A stretch of DNA of 64,000 bases, from NCBI RefSeq assembly GCF_001896205.1, contig NZ_MPNU01000001.1, positions 2,655,144 through 2,719,143 on the forward strand, given 5' to 3'. The notes under the pieces were generated by a model. The model was not told the origin of the DNA and did not search any database. It saw only the letters and a list, made by a program, of their open reading frames with translations. A program made the translations under genes and the position numbers. Of this stretch, positions 17,354 through 25,935 are shown piece after piece. Origin of the DNA: Edwardsiella piscicida. GTDB taxonomy: Bacteria > Pseudomonadota > Gammaproteobacteria > Enterobacterales > Enterobacteriaceae. Position 1 is the first letter of the stretch. Each line of letters starts with the position of its first letter.

Positions 17354-17866
17354 TTAACCGCGGCGGCTGAACAGCGCGCGCCGGGAAAGATCCACCTCGT
17401 GGGTTTCTGCCACCGGCAGGGAGAGCAGCATGGTCAGCGTATCGCGCATCAGCTGTTCGGCCTGCTCGGCCTCCAGATGGGGATCGAGAGGCGACATCAG
17501 CGAACACGAGAGCAGCTGTCCGCTCTGCGGTAGCTCGCCGACCATAAAGGTCATGTTGCCGCGCGGCAGCTGCAGCGCCAGACGATCGCCGATCTTGCGC
17601 GCCGGCCACTCCTGATCCGGCCCCGGCAGGATCACCACGCTCAGCATCCACGGCGTCAGCACGCAGCCGATCCACTGCCCGTCAAACGGACGCATCACGG
17701 CGCTGACCGGGATCCCGGCGCGGTAGAACGGCAGATCGTGCATCTCGCCCGTGGCGATCTGCTGATACTGCGCGATCAGCTGCGCGGCGGGATCGCTATC
17801 GAACCCCACGCGCCCAGCCACCATGCCCTGCTCCGGCGGCGCATCGAGCGGGAACTCACTGTGCAT
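17354..17866 (-). CDS. hybE: HybE, hydrogenase-2 assembly chaperone
   Basis: Cytoplasmic chaperone that binds the Tat signal of HybO and the HybC precursor during maturation of hydrogenase-2. It has 170 residues from ATG 17866, which has AGGGGG upstream (E. coli HybE 162). Recognisable are FYRAGIPVSAVMRPFDGQWIG region blocks, VLTPWMLSVVILPGP, and LPRGNMTFMVGELP. It overlaps the end of hybD by 11 bases. It is the last gene of this operon: a terminator and the convergent dipeptidase gene follow, so hybF and hybG are not here. Confidence 0.94.
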   Translation of the reverse strand: MHSEFPLDAPPEQGMVAGRVGFDSDPAAQLIAQYQQIATGEMHDLPFYRAGIPVSAVMRPFDGQWIGCVLTPWMLSVVILPGPDQEWPARKIGDRLALQLPRGNMTFMVGELPQSGQLLSCSLMSPLDPHLEAEQAEQLMRDTLTMLLSLPVAETHEVDLSRRALFSRRG

Positions 17867-18350
17867 GGATATCCCCCTGATGCAGGGCCTGGATCCCCTG
17901 CTCACGCAGGATAGCCAGCACTCTGTCCATCGCGACCGGCACCGCGCTGGCGATCGCCGGCGTCAAACCGATGTTCGGCTCCAGCGACTGCGGCTCAATA
18001 CCGACCAGCGTCAGCTTCTTCGGGAACTCGTCCGTCAGACGCAGCGCCGACAGCACGTCGGCCAGCCCCAGCTGGTGTGGCGAAATCTTACGGCTAAACA
18101 TCGCCGGGACTTCGTCGTCGCGCAGCGTGATGACGCTGCCGGGTTCGCTGCCGCTGAATACGGCGTCCACCACGATCAGGTGATCGCGGCAGGCCAGGTA
18201 CTCCAGCAGCTCCATGCCGGCGGTGCCGCCGTCCATCAGCTCGACGTTGGCCGGAAAGCGGTAGTCGCGCTGCAGGCGCTCGACGATACGCACGCCGACC
18301 GCCTCATCGCTGAGCAGCAGGTTTCCAATCCCGAGAATCAGCGTATTCAT
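17856..18350 (-). CDS. hybD: HybD, hydrogenase-2 maturation endopeptidase
   Basis: Nickel-dependent check protease (family M52) that cuts the C-terminal tail from pre-HybC after the NiFe cofactor is inserted. It has 164 residues, the E. coli length. Seen are the N-terminal ILGIGNLLLSDEAVGVR with the nickel-sensing Glu16, VELMDGGTAGMELL with Asp, and KISPHQLGLADVL with His near residue 93. Its start overlaps the hybC stop by one base, and its target cleavage site is recognisable in HybC (see hybC). Confidence 0.97.
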   Translation of the reverse strand: MNTLILGIGNLLLSDEAVGVRIVERLQRDYRFPANVELMDGGTAGMELLEYLACRDHLIVVDAVFSGSEPGSVITLRDDEVPAMFSRKISPHQLGLADVLSALRLTDEFPKKLTLVGIEPQSLEPNIGLTPAIASAVPVAMDRVLAILREQGIQALHQGDIHAQ

Positions 18351-20053
18351 TACAGAATTTTCACCTTGGTGGTTTCGCCGTCCAGGGTGTTCACCACGTG
18401 CACCGCGCAGGACATGCAGGGGTCGAAGGAGTGCACGGTGCGCACCACCTCCAGCGGCTTGTTGATGTCCGCCACCGGCGTGCCGACCAGCGCCTGCTCG
18501 TACGGGCCCGGCTCATCCTGGCCGTTACGCGGGCCGGAGTTCCAGGTTGACGGCACCACGGCCTGGTAGTTGGCGATCTTGCCACCCTTGATGACGATCC
18601 AGTGCGACAGTGCGCCGCGCGGTGCTTCTTCGAAGCCGACGCCGCGGTACTCTTTGTTCGGGTCGATTTCGGCCGGGATATAGGCCACGTGATCGCCTTT
18701 ACCGATATTGTCGATCAGCGCCTGCCACTGCATCATCAGGGTATCTTTCAGCACGCAGCAGCGCACCGCGCGGCCAATGATGCGCCCCATGGTGGAGTGC
18801 AGCTGTTCGACCTGCAGAGTCTTGCCGGTCAGCGTCTGGTACAGCCCATTGACTTCGTTGTAATGCTTAACGGTGTCTTCATGCTTGGCCGCCAGCTTCA
18901 CCAGCAGATCGGCCAGCGGGCCGACTTCGACCACCTTGCCGTACAGGGTCGGTGATTTCACCCAGGAGTACTTACCGTCTTCCTGCCAGCCGGTATAATT
19001 CGGCTCGGTTTTCCCTTCCCACGGCTTCAGGTTGGCGTCGTCCTGATACCAGGAGTGCTTGCTGCACTCGGCGATACCGGCGATCAGCCACGGATCCTGC
19101 TGGCTGTTGATCGGGCGGTAGTTGGCCATGTCGCCGTTTTCAATGTAGCCGCCCGGCAGCAGGAAGCTACCGCCGTCGCCGTCGGTCGGCAGCTCCGGCA
19201 CGCTCAGGTAGTGCTGAGCGCCGCGGCCCAGGGTCATCCACTCCGGATAGTTAGCCGCGATGATCGCCGCATCCACCTTGTACACCTGCTCAATGAAGTC
19301 GCCCAGACGTTCGATGAACATCTTGACGTACATCAGGCGCTCCAGGTTGAGCACGCTCGGCGCGTTGAGGTTGATCGGGTTGGCCACGCCGCCGACCGCC
19401 AGGTTCTGGATATGCGGAGACTTACCGCCCAGAATGGCGACGACGCGGTTGGCGTCACGCTGGCACTCCAGCGCCTGCAGGTAGTGAGCGACGGCGATCA
19501 GGTTCACTTCCGGAGAGAGCTTCATCTCCTTGTGGCCCCAGTAGCCGTTGGCAAAGATCCCCAGCTGGCCGCTGTCGACCAGGTTACGGATCTTCTGCTG
19601 TACCTTGGCGAACTCGCCGGCGCTGTTCAGCTTCCAGGCGGAGACGCCCTGCAGCATCGCTTCACACTTGTTCGGATCGGCCTTCAGCGCGGCGGTGATG
19701 TCCACCCAGTCCATCGCCGACAGCTGATAGAAATGCACGATATGGTCGTGAATGCTGTGCGCCGACAGGATCAGGTTACGGATATACTGCGCGTTCACCG
19801 GGACCTTGGCGCCGACGGCGCTTTCAACAGCGCGAACGGAGGCGATGGCGTGGATGGTGGTACACACGCCGCAGATACGCTGAACGATCATCCAGGCGTC
19901 GCGCGGGTCATTACCCTTAACGATGTCTTCCATCCCGCGCCACATGGTGCCGGATGACCAGGCTTTAGTCACTTTGCCGTTTTCGATCTCGCAGTCAATG
20001 CGCAGATGGCCCTCGATGCGGGTAATCGGGTCGATAGTAATACGTTGGCTCAT
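18350..20053 (-). CDS. hybC: HybC, hydrogenase-2 large (NiFe) subunit
   Basis: Catalytic subunit of the periplasm-facing uptake [NiFe] hydrogenase 2; oxidises H2 and passes electrons to HybO. It has 567 residues, as in E. coli. The N-terminal nickel ligands are in RICGVC (L1 motif) and the C-terminal ones in DPCMSCAVH. The 15 residues after His552 (VVNTLDGETTKVKIL) are the tail removed by HybD. It carries no signal peptide and is exported by the Tat pathway together with HybO. It overlaps hybB by 4 bases. Confidence 0.98.
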   Translation of the reverse strand: MSQRITIDPITRIEGHLRIDCEIENGKVTKAWSSGTMWRGMEDIVKGNDPRDAWMIVQRICGVCTTIHAIASVRAVESAVGAKVPVNAQYIRNLILSAHSIHDHIVHFYQLSAMDWVDITAALKADPNKCEAMLQGVSAWKLNSAGEFAKVQQKIRNLVDSGQLGIFANGYWGHKEMKLSPEVNLIAVAHYLQALECQRDANRVVAILGGKSPHIQNLAVGGVANPINLNAPSVLNLERLMYVKMFIERLGDFIEQVYKVDAAIIAANYPEWMTLGRGAQHYLSVPELPTDGDGGSFLLPGGYIENGDMANYRPINSQQDPWLIAGIAECSKHSWYQDDANLKPWEGKTEPNYTGWQEDGKYSWVKSPTLYGKVVEVGPLADLLVKLAAKHEDTVKHYNEVNGLYQTLTGKTLQVEQLHSTMGRIIGRAVRCCVLKDTLMMQWQALIDNIGKGDHVAYIPAEIDPNKEYRGVGFEEAPRGALSHWIVIKGGKIANYQAVVPSTWNSGPRNGQDEPGPYEQALVGTPVADINKPLEVVRTVHSFDPCMSCAVHVVNTLDGETTKVKIL

Positions 20054-21240
20054 ACTTTAGCTTTCCCTTGGGCCTGATAACCTTGGTGTTTTAAATGGTC
20101 AAGCGCTGGCAACACCGGCAGCAGCCGGATCAGCAGCAAATAAGCAACGACTTCAATAGCCACAAAGCCCATTGAAATCAGCACCTCTTCAGAGGTTGGA
20201 AAATATCCGTAGCCGTTGCCCGGCACAAAGGCCAGCAACGAGTAGTTCAAGCGCCACAGGGCCGAGCCGAGCAGCATGCTCAGCGCGCCGACAAACAGAA
20301 TGCGCGAGTCTTTACGGCAGCGCGCAGAGCAGAATGCCAGCAGCGGGAACAGCATCAGCATCGCCTCACACCAGAAGCTGACGGAGTAGCGATCAAACTG
20401 GAACAGGTAGTGCAGTTTATCATGCATCGCCAGCTCGCCGAAGCGCAGCACCAGGAACAGCAGCAGGAACACCTGGATCACCCGCACCAGCTTGGCAAAC
20501 AGGGTTTTCTCATCGGGGCCGCGCCCGCGCAGGCCAGCCTGCACCAGCGAGCCTTCAAAGACCACGATGGAGAAGCCCATGATAAAGGCGGTCAGCAGCG
20601 ACAGCAGCGGCAATAGCTCGTAGCTCTGCCACAGCGGATGCACCTTCTTACCGGCGGCGATCATCAGCGAACCCATGGAGGACTGGTGCATGGTCGGCAG
20701 CAGCGCACCCAGCGCCAGAATAAAGAACATGACCTTATTCAGGCGTTTCAGCGACACCTTCCAGCCGAAGCGCTCCAGGATAACCGGCGCAAACTCCAGC
20801 GCCATCACGCCGATATACACCGTCATACAGGCCGCCGTTTCAAACAGCACCGAGGAGGTGTTGAAATGCCCCGGAATGTAGAAGTACGGCAGGTTCCAGT
20901 AACGGCCCACGTCGATGGTGATGGAAAGGCCACCGAGGGAGTAGCCGAACAGGCTGGCCAGCAGCGCCGGACGCACCAGCGGGTGGTATTCGCCGCGGTT
21001 AAACACGTACACCGCCCAGGCCAACGCCCAGCCGCCGCAGGCGAAACCGGTGCCGATCAGCAGGTCAAACGCGATCCAGATCCCCCACGGATAGCCGCCG
21101 TTCAGATCGGCGACGGAGCCGATACCAAAGATCAAACGCTTCAGGATAAACATCCCGCACAGCAGGATGAACGGGGCCAGCAACACGACGGGCCAGCTTA
21201 CCAAACGCCCGCCGAGCGGACTGGCTTTATGATCACTCAT
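20050..21240 (-). CDS. hybB: HybB, hydrogenase-2 integral membrane subunit
   Basis: NrfD/PsrC-type membrane protein that carries electrons from HybA/HybO to menaquinone. About ten membrane segments are visible. Conserved blocks are [45 protein letters not shown] and [13 protein letters not shown], quoted as pieces. From ATG 21240 it has 396 residues (E. coli 392). That ATG overlaps the hybA stop by 8 bases, and GGAG lies nine bases before it; the six-codon longer frame is less likely. The menaquinone it needs is made by the men genes in this window. Confidence 0.96.
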   Translation of the reverse strand: MSDHKASPLGGRLVSWPVVLLAPFILLCGMFILKRLIFGIGSVADLNGGYPWGIWIAFDLLIGTGFACGGWALAWAVYVFNRGEYHPLVRPALLASLFGYSLGGLSITIDVGRYWNLPYFYIPGHFNTSSVLFETAACMTVYIGVMALEFAPVILERFGWKVSLKRLNKVMFFILALGALLPTMHQSSMGSLMIAAGKKVHPLWQSYELLPLLSLLTAFIMGFSIVVFEGSLVQAGLRGRGPDEKTLFAKLVRVIQVFLLLFLVLRFGELAMHDKLHYLFQFDRYSVSFWCEAMLMLFPLLAFCSARCRKDSRILFVGALSMLLGSALWRLNYSLLAFVPGNGYGYFPTSEEVLISMGFVAIEVVAYLLLIRLLPVLPALDHLKHQGYQAQGKAKV

Positions 21241-22216
21241 TATCATCGTCTCCGTCATGGTGATTCTTGGTATTTCGATAGGTCATTACCGAAAGACCGG
21301 CCAGGACCACCAGCGGCAGGATCATGCCTTTGTACAGCGTATGCTGAATGTGCTCGGAGCGGGCGCCGGTAGACAGCTCATCCAGCTGCGGCATCCCCAG
21401 CTTAGCGTAAGGCACACCCGCCAGAACCAGAACCTGGGTACCGCCCCCCTCTTTCTCGCCATACACGTAAGGCTGATAGTGGGCGACCGGGTGCTGGTAG
21501 CTGTCGTTGCTGTGCAGGGTCTGACGCGGATAGGCATACTCTGCGCCGGGACGCGCTGCCAGACGCTTCTTGGCCTCAGCCAGCAGCTCTTCGCGGGTAC
21601 CGTAAATCACGGCGCCGGCGGGGCAGACTTCAACGCACCCCGGCAGCTTGCCCTGATCGATACGCTCCAGCCCCTTCTGGTTGCACAGCTCACACTTGTG
21701 CAGCGCACCGAACGGGTTATGGTAATCGTACTTCGGCACATCGAACGGACAGGCCACCATGCAATAGCGACAGCCGGTGCAGACGTCCGGATCATAGGTC
21801 ACGATCCCGGTTTTAGGATCTTTGCGCAGCGCAGAGACCGGACAAACGGAGACGCAGTTAGGATCGACGCAGTGCATGCACTGCTTCTTGATGTAGGCGT
21901 AGCCGTTTTCCACCTGATCCTTATTAACCCCGGTGCCGTCACGCCATACCTGAATAATGTTATTGGTATAGGGCGTCAGCTTGTCGTTGTTAGACCAGAT
22001 CGGATCGCCGTTCGGGTTCAGCTGATTTTTGTTCAGCCGCTGACACTCCGCGACGCAGGCCTGACAGCCGACGCACAGCGTTGAGTCGTACAGCATCCCC
22101 ACCGCCGTCGGGATCGGCGGCTTGTTCTCGGCCGCTGCCTGAGCGCTGCCGGAGGCGGCAGTCCCCGCCGCCAGCGCGCCGACAGAGGCGAACTTCAGAA
22201 AATTTCGTCTGTTCAC
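21233..22216 (-). CDS. hybA: HybA, hydrogenase-2 iron-sulfur subunit
   Basis: Ferredoxin-like subunit linking HybO to HybB, 327 residues (E. coli 328). A Tat signal [20 protein letters not shown] is followed by four cysteine clusters for 4Fe-4S centres. They start at [37 protein letters not shown], and CELCNQKG with [10 protein letters not shown] hydrophobic C-terminal anchor (about residues 290-315) is present. It starts 3 bases after hybO ends and overlaps hybB by 8. Confidence 0.97.
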   Translation of the reverse strand: MNRRNFLKFASVGALAAGTAASGSAQAAAENKPPIPTAVGMLYDSTLCVGCQACVAECQRLNKNQLNPNGDPIWSNNDKLTPYTNNIIQVWRDGTGVNKDQVENGYAYIKKQCMHCVDPNCVSVCPVSALRKDPKTGIVTYDPDVCTGCRYCMVACPFDVPKYDYHNPFGALHKCELCNQKGLERIDQGKLPGCVEVCPAGAVIYGTREELLAEAKKRLAARPGAEYAYPRQTLHSNDSYQHPVAHYQPYVYGEKEGGGTQVLVLAGVPYAKLGMPQLDELSTGARSEHIQHTLYKGMILPLVVLAGLSVMTYRNTKNHHDGDDDNE

Positions 22217-22219
22217 GGT

Positions 22220-23344
22220 TTACTCCTCCCGTGAATCGTGTTGATCCGCCTGGTTACGCTTCTGCTGGCGACCCAGCTCACGCACAGCCATCAGACTCAC
22301 CCCGGCCAGGATCCCCAGCGCGCCGCCGATAAGGCCGGTGGCCGTCGGCGAAATATGTCCGCCCTCTTTGTTATCCACCAGCGGTTTTTCCGCGCGCGGC
22401 GTCGGGTTTTCTACGCTGGAGAGCTGGAAGATCCCCTTGGTAAAGCCGACGCCCTGCTCGTTACAGCCGTAGCACGGGTGGCCGATGCCCACCGGCCAGA
22501 TGCCGCCGCCGATGTCGCAGAACTCCAGCGTCGAGCAGTTGCCGTAGGTTTCCGGCCCCTTACAGCCAAGGTGATACAGACACCAGCCCTGACGGTGGCC
22601 GTAGTCACCGAACTCTTTGGCGAAGCGACCCGCGTCGAAGTGCGGGCGACGCTCGCAGTTCTCGTGGATCAGGCGCTCGTAGGCAAACAGCGGACGGTGC
22701 TTGCTGTCCAGCTCCGGCAGCTTGCCATAGGTGATGTAGTAGACCACGGTGGTCAGGAAGTTATGCGGGTTCGGCGGGCAGCCCGGGATGTTGATCACCG
22801 GACGACCCAGCGCCTCTTCCAGGCTGACGGCGCCGGTCGGGTTACCGCCGGTAGCCGGAACGCCGCCCCAGGCGGAGCAGGAACCAATGGCGATCACCGC
22901 GGCCGCATCGGCGGCTGCCTTGCGGATCTGATCGACGATAGGTTCACCGGCCACCATGCAGTACACGCCGCCGTCTTTCAGCGGAATGGAGCCATCCACC
23001 ACCAGGACATATTTGCCCTTGTAGCGCGCCATGGCGTTGTGCAGGTTCTCTTCAACCTGATGACCGAAGGCCGATGACAGTACCTCATGATATTCCAATG
23101 AGATGGTGTTCAGCAGCAGCGTTTCCAGCGTCGGGTGCGTGGAACGCAGCAGGGCCTCGGTACAGCCAGTACACTCCTGGGCACCGATCCAGATAACCGG
23201 AGGACGCTGCGGACTGGTGATCGCTGCCGCCATTTCCGCCGCCGCATTGGAGCTTAACCCTAGTGTGGCGGCCATGCCCGCGCACAGTTTCATAAAGTCA
23301 CGACGATTGATGCCGTGAGCGGATAAAAAAGAATCCTCAACCAT
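22220..23344 (-). CDS. hybO: HybO, hydrogenase-2 small subunit
   Basis: Small subunit with three iron-sulfur clusters, 374 residues (E. coli 372). The Tat motif INRRDFMKLCAGMAATLGL starts at about residue 12, and ECTGCTEALL carries the proximal-cluster ligands. Further cysteines lie in IGSCSAWGGVPA, IPGCPPNP, CLYHLGCKGPETYGNC, and GHPCYGCNEQG. A C-terminal membrane anchor (about residues 330-350) is present, as in membrane-bound uptake hydrogenases. First gene of hybOABCDE. An FNR box is centred 89 bases upstream of the start codon. Confidence 0.98.
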   Translation of the reverse strand: MVEDSFLSAHGINRRDFMKLCAGMAATLGLSSNAAAEMAAAITSPQRPPVIWIGAQECTGCTEALLRSTHPTLETLLLNTISLEYHEVLSSAFGHQVEENLHNAMARYKGKYVLVVDGSIPLKDGGVYCMVAGEPIVDQIRKAAADAAAVIAIGSCSAWGGVPATGGNPTGAVSLEEALGRPVINIPGCPPNPHNFLTTVVYYITYGKLPELDSKHRPLFAYERLIHENCERRPHFDAGRFAKEFGDYGHRQGWCLYHLGCKGPETYGNCSTLEFCDIGGGIWPVGIGHPCYGCNEQGVGFTKGIFQLSSVENPTPRAEKPLVDNKEGGHISPTATGLIGGALGILAGVSLMAVRELGRQQKRNQADQHDSREE

Positions 23345-23398
23345 TCTGCAGTTTCCTGTTTATGCGCATTCGTCTGGTGGAATGCTTTCAGGGGCGCA

Positions 23399-23440
23399 AT
23401 GCTAAGGATTTGCCCCCCCGCTGTGGTTGATCTTCATCAA
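23399..23440 (-). promoter_or_regulatory. FNR-dependent promoter of the hyb operon
   Basis: TTGATCTTCATCAA (23427-23440) is a perfect FNR palindrome (TTGAT-N4-ATCAA). On the reverse strand TAGCAT (23404-23399) is a fair -10. A start about 7 bases beyond it, near 23392, would put the FNR site at -41.5, the classical class II activating position. This fits anaerobic expression of hydrogenase-2. The transcription start is inferred from spacing only. Confidence 0.75.
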
Positions 23441-23444
23441 GTTG

Positions 23445-24062
23445 ACTGGCTTTTTTTACGCTATAAGGGGATTTATGTGAAACAGAGCGATTCAGCCCTG
23501 GCCATCTGTTCAAAAAGCCCTCAATTAATTCATACAATTATGCGATAGTGCCGTTAGAGACCTTAATAACTACCAGGCTACTTATTGCACATATGCATTA
23601 TTTAGCAACGGTCGCAATCTCCGCCGCGCGCCATCGACATCCCTCTTTTTGATTAACCGAGATCCCGATCGATAGCGTCAATATCTCTTCCCGCAGTCCC
23701 AATAATAGCGCTGAGCATTGCTTTTATTTTTAAGTAAAAACATCGGCGGCAATGGGCGCGGACGCCTCACCGTCGGTTGACGCCATGGACGGCGCCGCTC
23801 TCGCCGCCGCCTTCCTCGCAAAACTCAGCGCCTGTGCTATTTTTTTCCGGCAGAGGTCAGGTGCCGCACCGAAGCCCTCTCCCGGCACCCGAGCGCCCGC
23901 GGCCGGCCGTCGATATGCCGTATGCCGCACGCCGCGGTTAAACGAAGCGGTTAAACAAAGCATCAACAGACAAGACTTTAAGCTAAAAATATCGCAAAAA
24001 AATAAAGTTATGATGACGCTTAAGAACACCCCCGCGTTAGACATCAGCTAATTGGATGAATT
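23445..24062. other. Intergenic region between hybO and the waaZ-like gene
   Basis: About 620 bases with no supported gene. Composition changes along it: AT-rich to about 23740, GC-rich to about 23940, AT-rich again up to the waaZ-like start. Two overlapping opposite frames of about 100 codons in the GC-rich part look like chance openings. I see no clear terminator, and no ops/JUMPstart element of the kind that precedes LPS operons. Confidence 0.5.
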
Positions 24063-25007
24063 ATGGGTTCTTTTTTTAAACAGCTCTATCGCTACTCCCA
24101 CCCACGCCCCTACCGCCATAACGAAAATCTTTGGCCATACGTCAAAATCACACGCGGCGACGGCGGTGAAATTGTAACGTTATGTTATAAAAAGCAGGCG
24201 ATCCCCATCGTCCCGCTGAGCCAGCTGCAGCGCAGCGCTCAAGGTGACGTGCTGCTGACGGCGAGTGGCCCCTCGGTCAATACGCTGTGCTTTGAACGGC
24301 TCCCCGCCATGCCCGCGCTCGGGGTTAACGGCGCTTACTTTTTACATAATAAGGTTGACTTCGCTTTTTACGTCATCGTCGATATGGGGTTTATCGATCG
24401 GCGTCCGGACGTCGTTCTGGAGGTGATTAAACAGCGCGGATTAACCCTGTTTACCACCGTACACGGCATCGCTCGCATCCTCGACCGTTTTACCCTCGAC
24501 GTCCTCCGCTGCCGCCTGGCCATCATTGAGGATATCGCGGAAAAGGTCTATTGCCCCAGCCTGACGCCCCGCCAGCTTAGGGCGCGCTATGCGCAGGAGC
24601 GCAGCGTCCTTTTTTCCGACAGCGACCTGAGCATCGCGTTCAGCCAGGATATCCGCCGCGGCATCGTCGACGCGGGCACCGTCGTCTATTGGGCGCTGCA
24701 GATCATCGCCTACCTTGGCTTTAATACGATATTTATCGCCGGGCTGGATATGAATAATTTTGACCGACCCCGTTTCTATGAGACCCCGGGCAGCATGCTG
24801 CCGACCTTTTTAGCGGATAAAGTGGAGCCGCTGATCATTCCGGCCTTTATGCATGCAAGCCGGGTGATGAAGGCCAATAATATCGACATCAAAAACCTCT
24901 CGCTGAATAGCGCGATCGACGGCGCTATTTTTGAAAAAATTGACGCCCAACGCTACTTTCAGCAGCGTTGTCCTAATGTGGCCAAGGCCGAGCACGGCAT
25001 CATATAA
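24063..25007 (+). CDS. WaaZ-like (Kdo III transferase family) LPS-core protein
   Basis: A 314-residue cytoplasmic protein with the pattern of WaaZ/RfaZ. Visible are DVLLTASGPSVNTL (about residues 63-76), MPALGVNGAYFLHN, a DFAFYVIVDMGFIDRR stretch, SIAFSQDIRRGI, and IFIAGLDMNNFDRPRFYE (about 222-239). WaaZ adds a third Kdo to the LPS inner core in some enterobacteria; a more general DUF115-type glycan role is also possible. It stands alone, between hydrogenase-2 and cytochrome b561, not in a waa cluster. Its upstream region is AT-rich, hinting at a different history from its neighbours. GGA lies seven bases before the ATG. Family is fairly sure, activity not. Confidence 0.7.
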   Translation: MGSFFKQLYRYSHPRPYRHNENLWPYVKITRGDGGEIVTLCYKKQAIPIVPLSQLQRSAQGDVLLTASGPSVNTLCFERLPAMPALGVNGAYFLHNKVDFAFYVIVDMGFIDRRPDVVLEVIKQRGLTLFTTVHGIARILDRFTLDVLRCRLAIIEDIAEKVYCPSLTPRQLRARYAQERSVLFSDSDLSIAFSQDIRRGIVDAGTVVYWALQIIAYLGFNTIFIAGLDMNNFDRPRFYETPGSMLPTFLADKVEPLIIPAFMHASRVMKANNIDIKNLSLNSAIDGAIFEKIDAQRYFQQRCPNVAKAEHGII

Positions 25008-25147
25008 TTGCCGCAGGCGTGAATATCAGCGTCATTGAACGGCATCGCAGACATCATCGCAGGATAAAATCAGAGAAAGCCCTTTAAGGGTCTCTTAATA
25101 TTTTTCAGCTAGTCTACAATGTCACATTCCAATGAGAGTGAGAGACC

Positions 25148-25684
25148 ATGCAACGCTTTAGTAAAATACAAATATCCCTGCACTGGATAACGCTGCTGCT
25201 GATTGCCATTGCCTATATCAGCATTGAGTTCCGCGGTCTGTTTGCCAAGGACTCGCCGGCCTATCTATTGATGCGCGAAGTTCACTACAATGCCGGCGTG
25301 CTGGTATGGGTTGCGATGCTGATACGCCTTGGGCTGCGTCACATGCTGCCGGATCCGCCGATCCTGCCGCCGCCGCCGCGCTGGCAGCATCTGGCGGCGC
25401 GCATGATGTACCTGACGCTCTACCTCTGGTTCCTGGCGCTCCCGCTGCTGGGCGTCGCGTTGATGGCCTACGGCGGTAAAAGCTGGTCGCTGTTTGGCGT
25501 GACCATCGCCCCCTGGGTTACCCCGGATCCGGCCATGAAGTCCATGATAAAAGAGTGGCACGTGGTGCTGGCCAATATCGGCTACGCCCTGATCGCGATG
25601 CACACCGCCGCCGCCCTGTTCCACCACTATGTCATCCGTGATAACGCGCTGCTGCTGATGATGCCGCAGAAAAAAACGCGCTGA
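25148..25684 (+). CDS. cybB: Cytochrome b561 family protein (CybB/YodB type)
   Basis: Inner-membrane di-heme cytochrome of 178 residues with four membrane helices (E. coli CybB 176). Likely heme ligands are His13 in QISLHWITLL, a histidine in REVHYNAG, and two histidines in EWHVVLANIGYALIAMHTAAALFHHY. Further family marks are FRGLF near residue 30 and the C-terminal DNALLLMMPQKK. CybB of E. coli acts as a superoxide:quinone oxidoreductase; I assign the family, and the reaction only by analogy. A strong hairpin follows the stop. Confidence 0.88.
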   Translation: MQRFSKIQISLHWITLLLIAIAYISIEFRGLFAKDSPAYLLMREVHYNAGVLVWVAMLIRLGLRHMLPDPPILPPPPRWQHLAARMMYLTLYLWFLALPLLGVALMAYGGKSWSLFGVTIAPWVTPDPAMKSMIKEWHVVLANIGYALIAMHTAAALFHHYVIRDNALLLMMPQKKTR

Positions 25685-25689
25685 TCCGC

Positions 25690-25715
25690 CTCAGGCGCCG
25701 ACCTCGGCGCCTGAG
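25690..25715 (+). terminator. Hairpin after cybB
   Basis: CTCAGGCGCC and GGCGCCTGAG form a perfect 10-bp stem with a six-base loop, starting five bases after the stop codon. No T-run follows, so it may mark an RNA 3' end rather than act as a full intrinsic terminator. The next 220 bases, up to bglX, hold no gene. Confidence 0.5.
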
Positions 25716-25935
25716 ATCGCCCCGCTTAGCCTCCCGCCAAATCCGCTGCTCACCTCGCCGACAGAAATAGGAAGCACGGAACAACTATTCACCTGTATGA
25801 TATATCTCCTTAAAATGCCGCTCCCAGCCTGAGTGATGATCCGCGCACCGCGTTAAACCGCGTCCCACTGGGAGAGGCCGATACCGATCCGATTACGCTG
25901 CCGCGTGCAGCCCAGGTAAAGGGAATTTGAACATC

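Noticed and set aside
16110-17675. 521-codon reverse frame across the C69 dipeptidase and into hybE
   Set aside because: It is antisense to two well-recognised genes and crosses a strong terminator.
23730-24051. Two overlapping opposite frames of about 100 codons before the waaZ-like gene
   Set aside because: Composition-driven, with no ribosome site and no recognisable domain.
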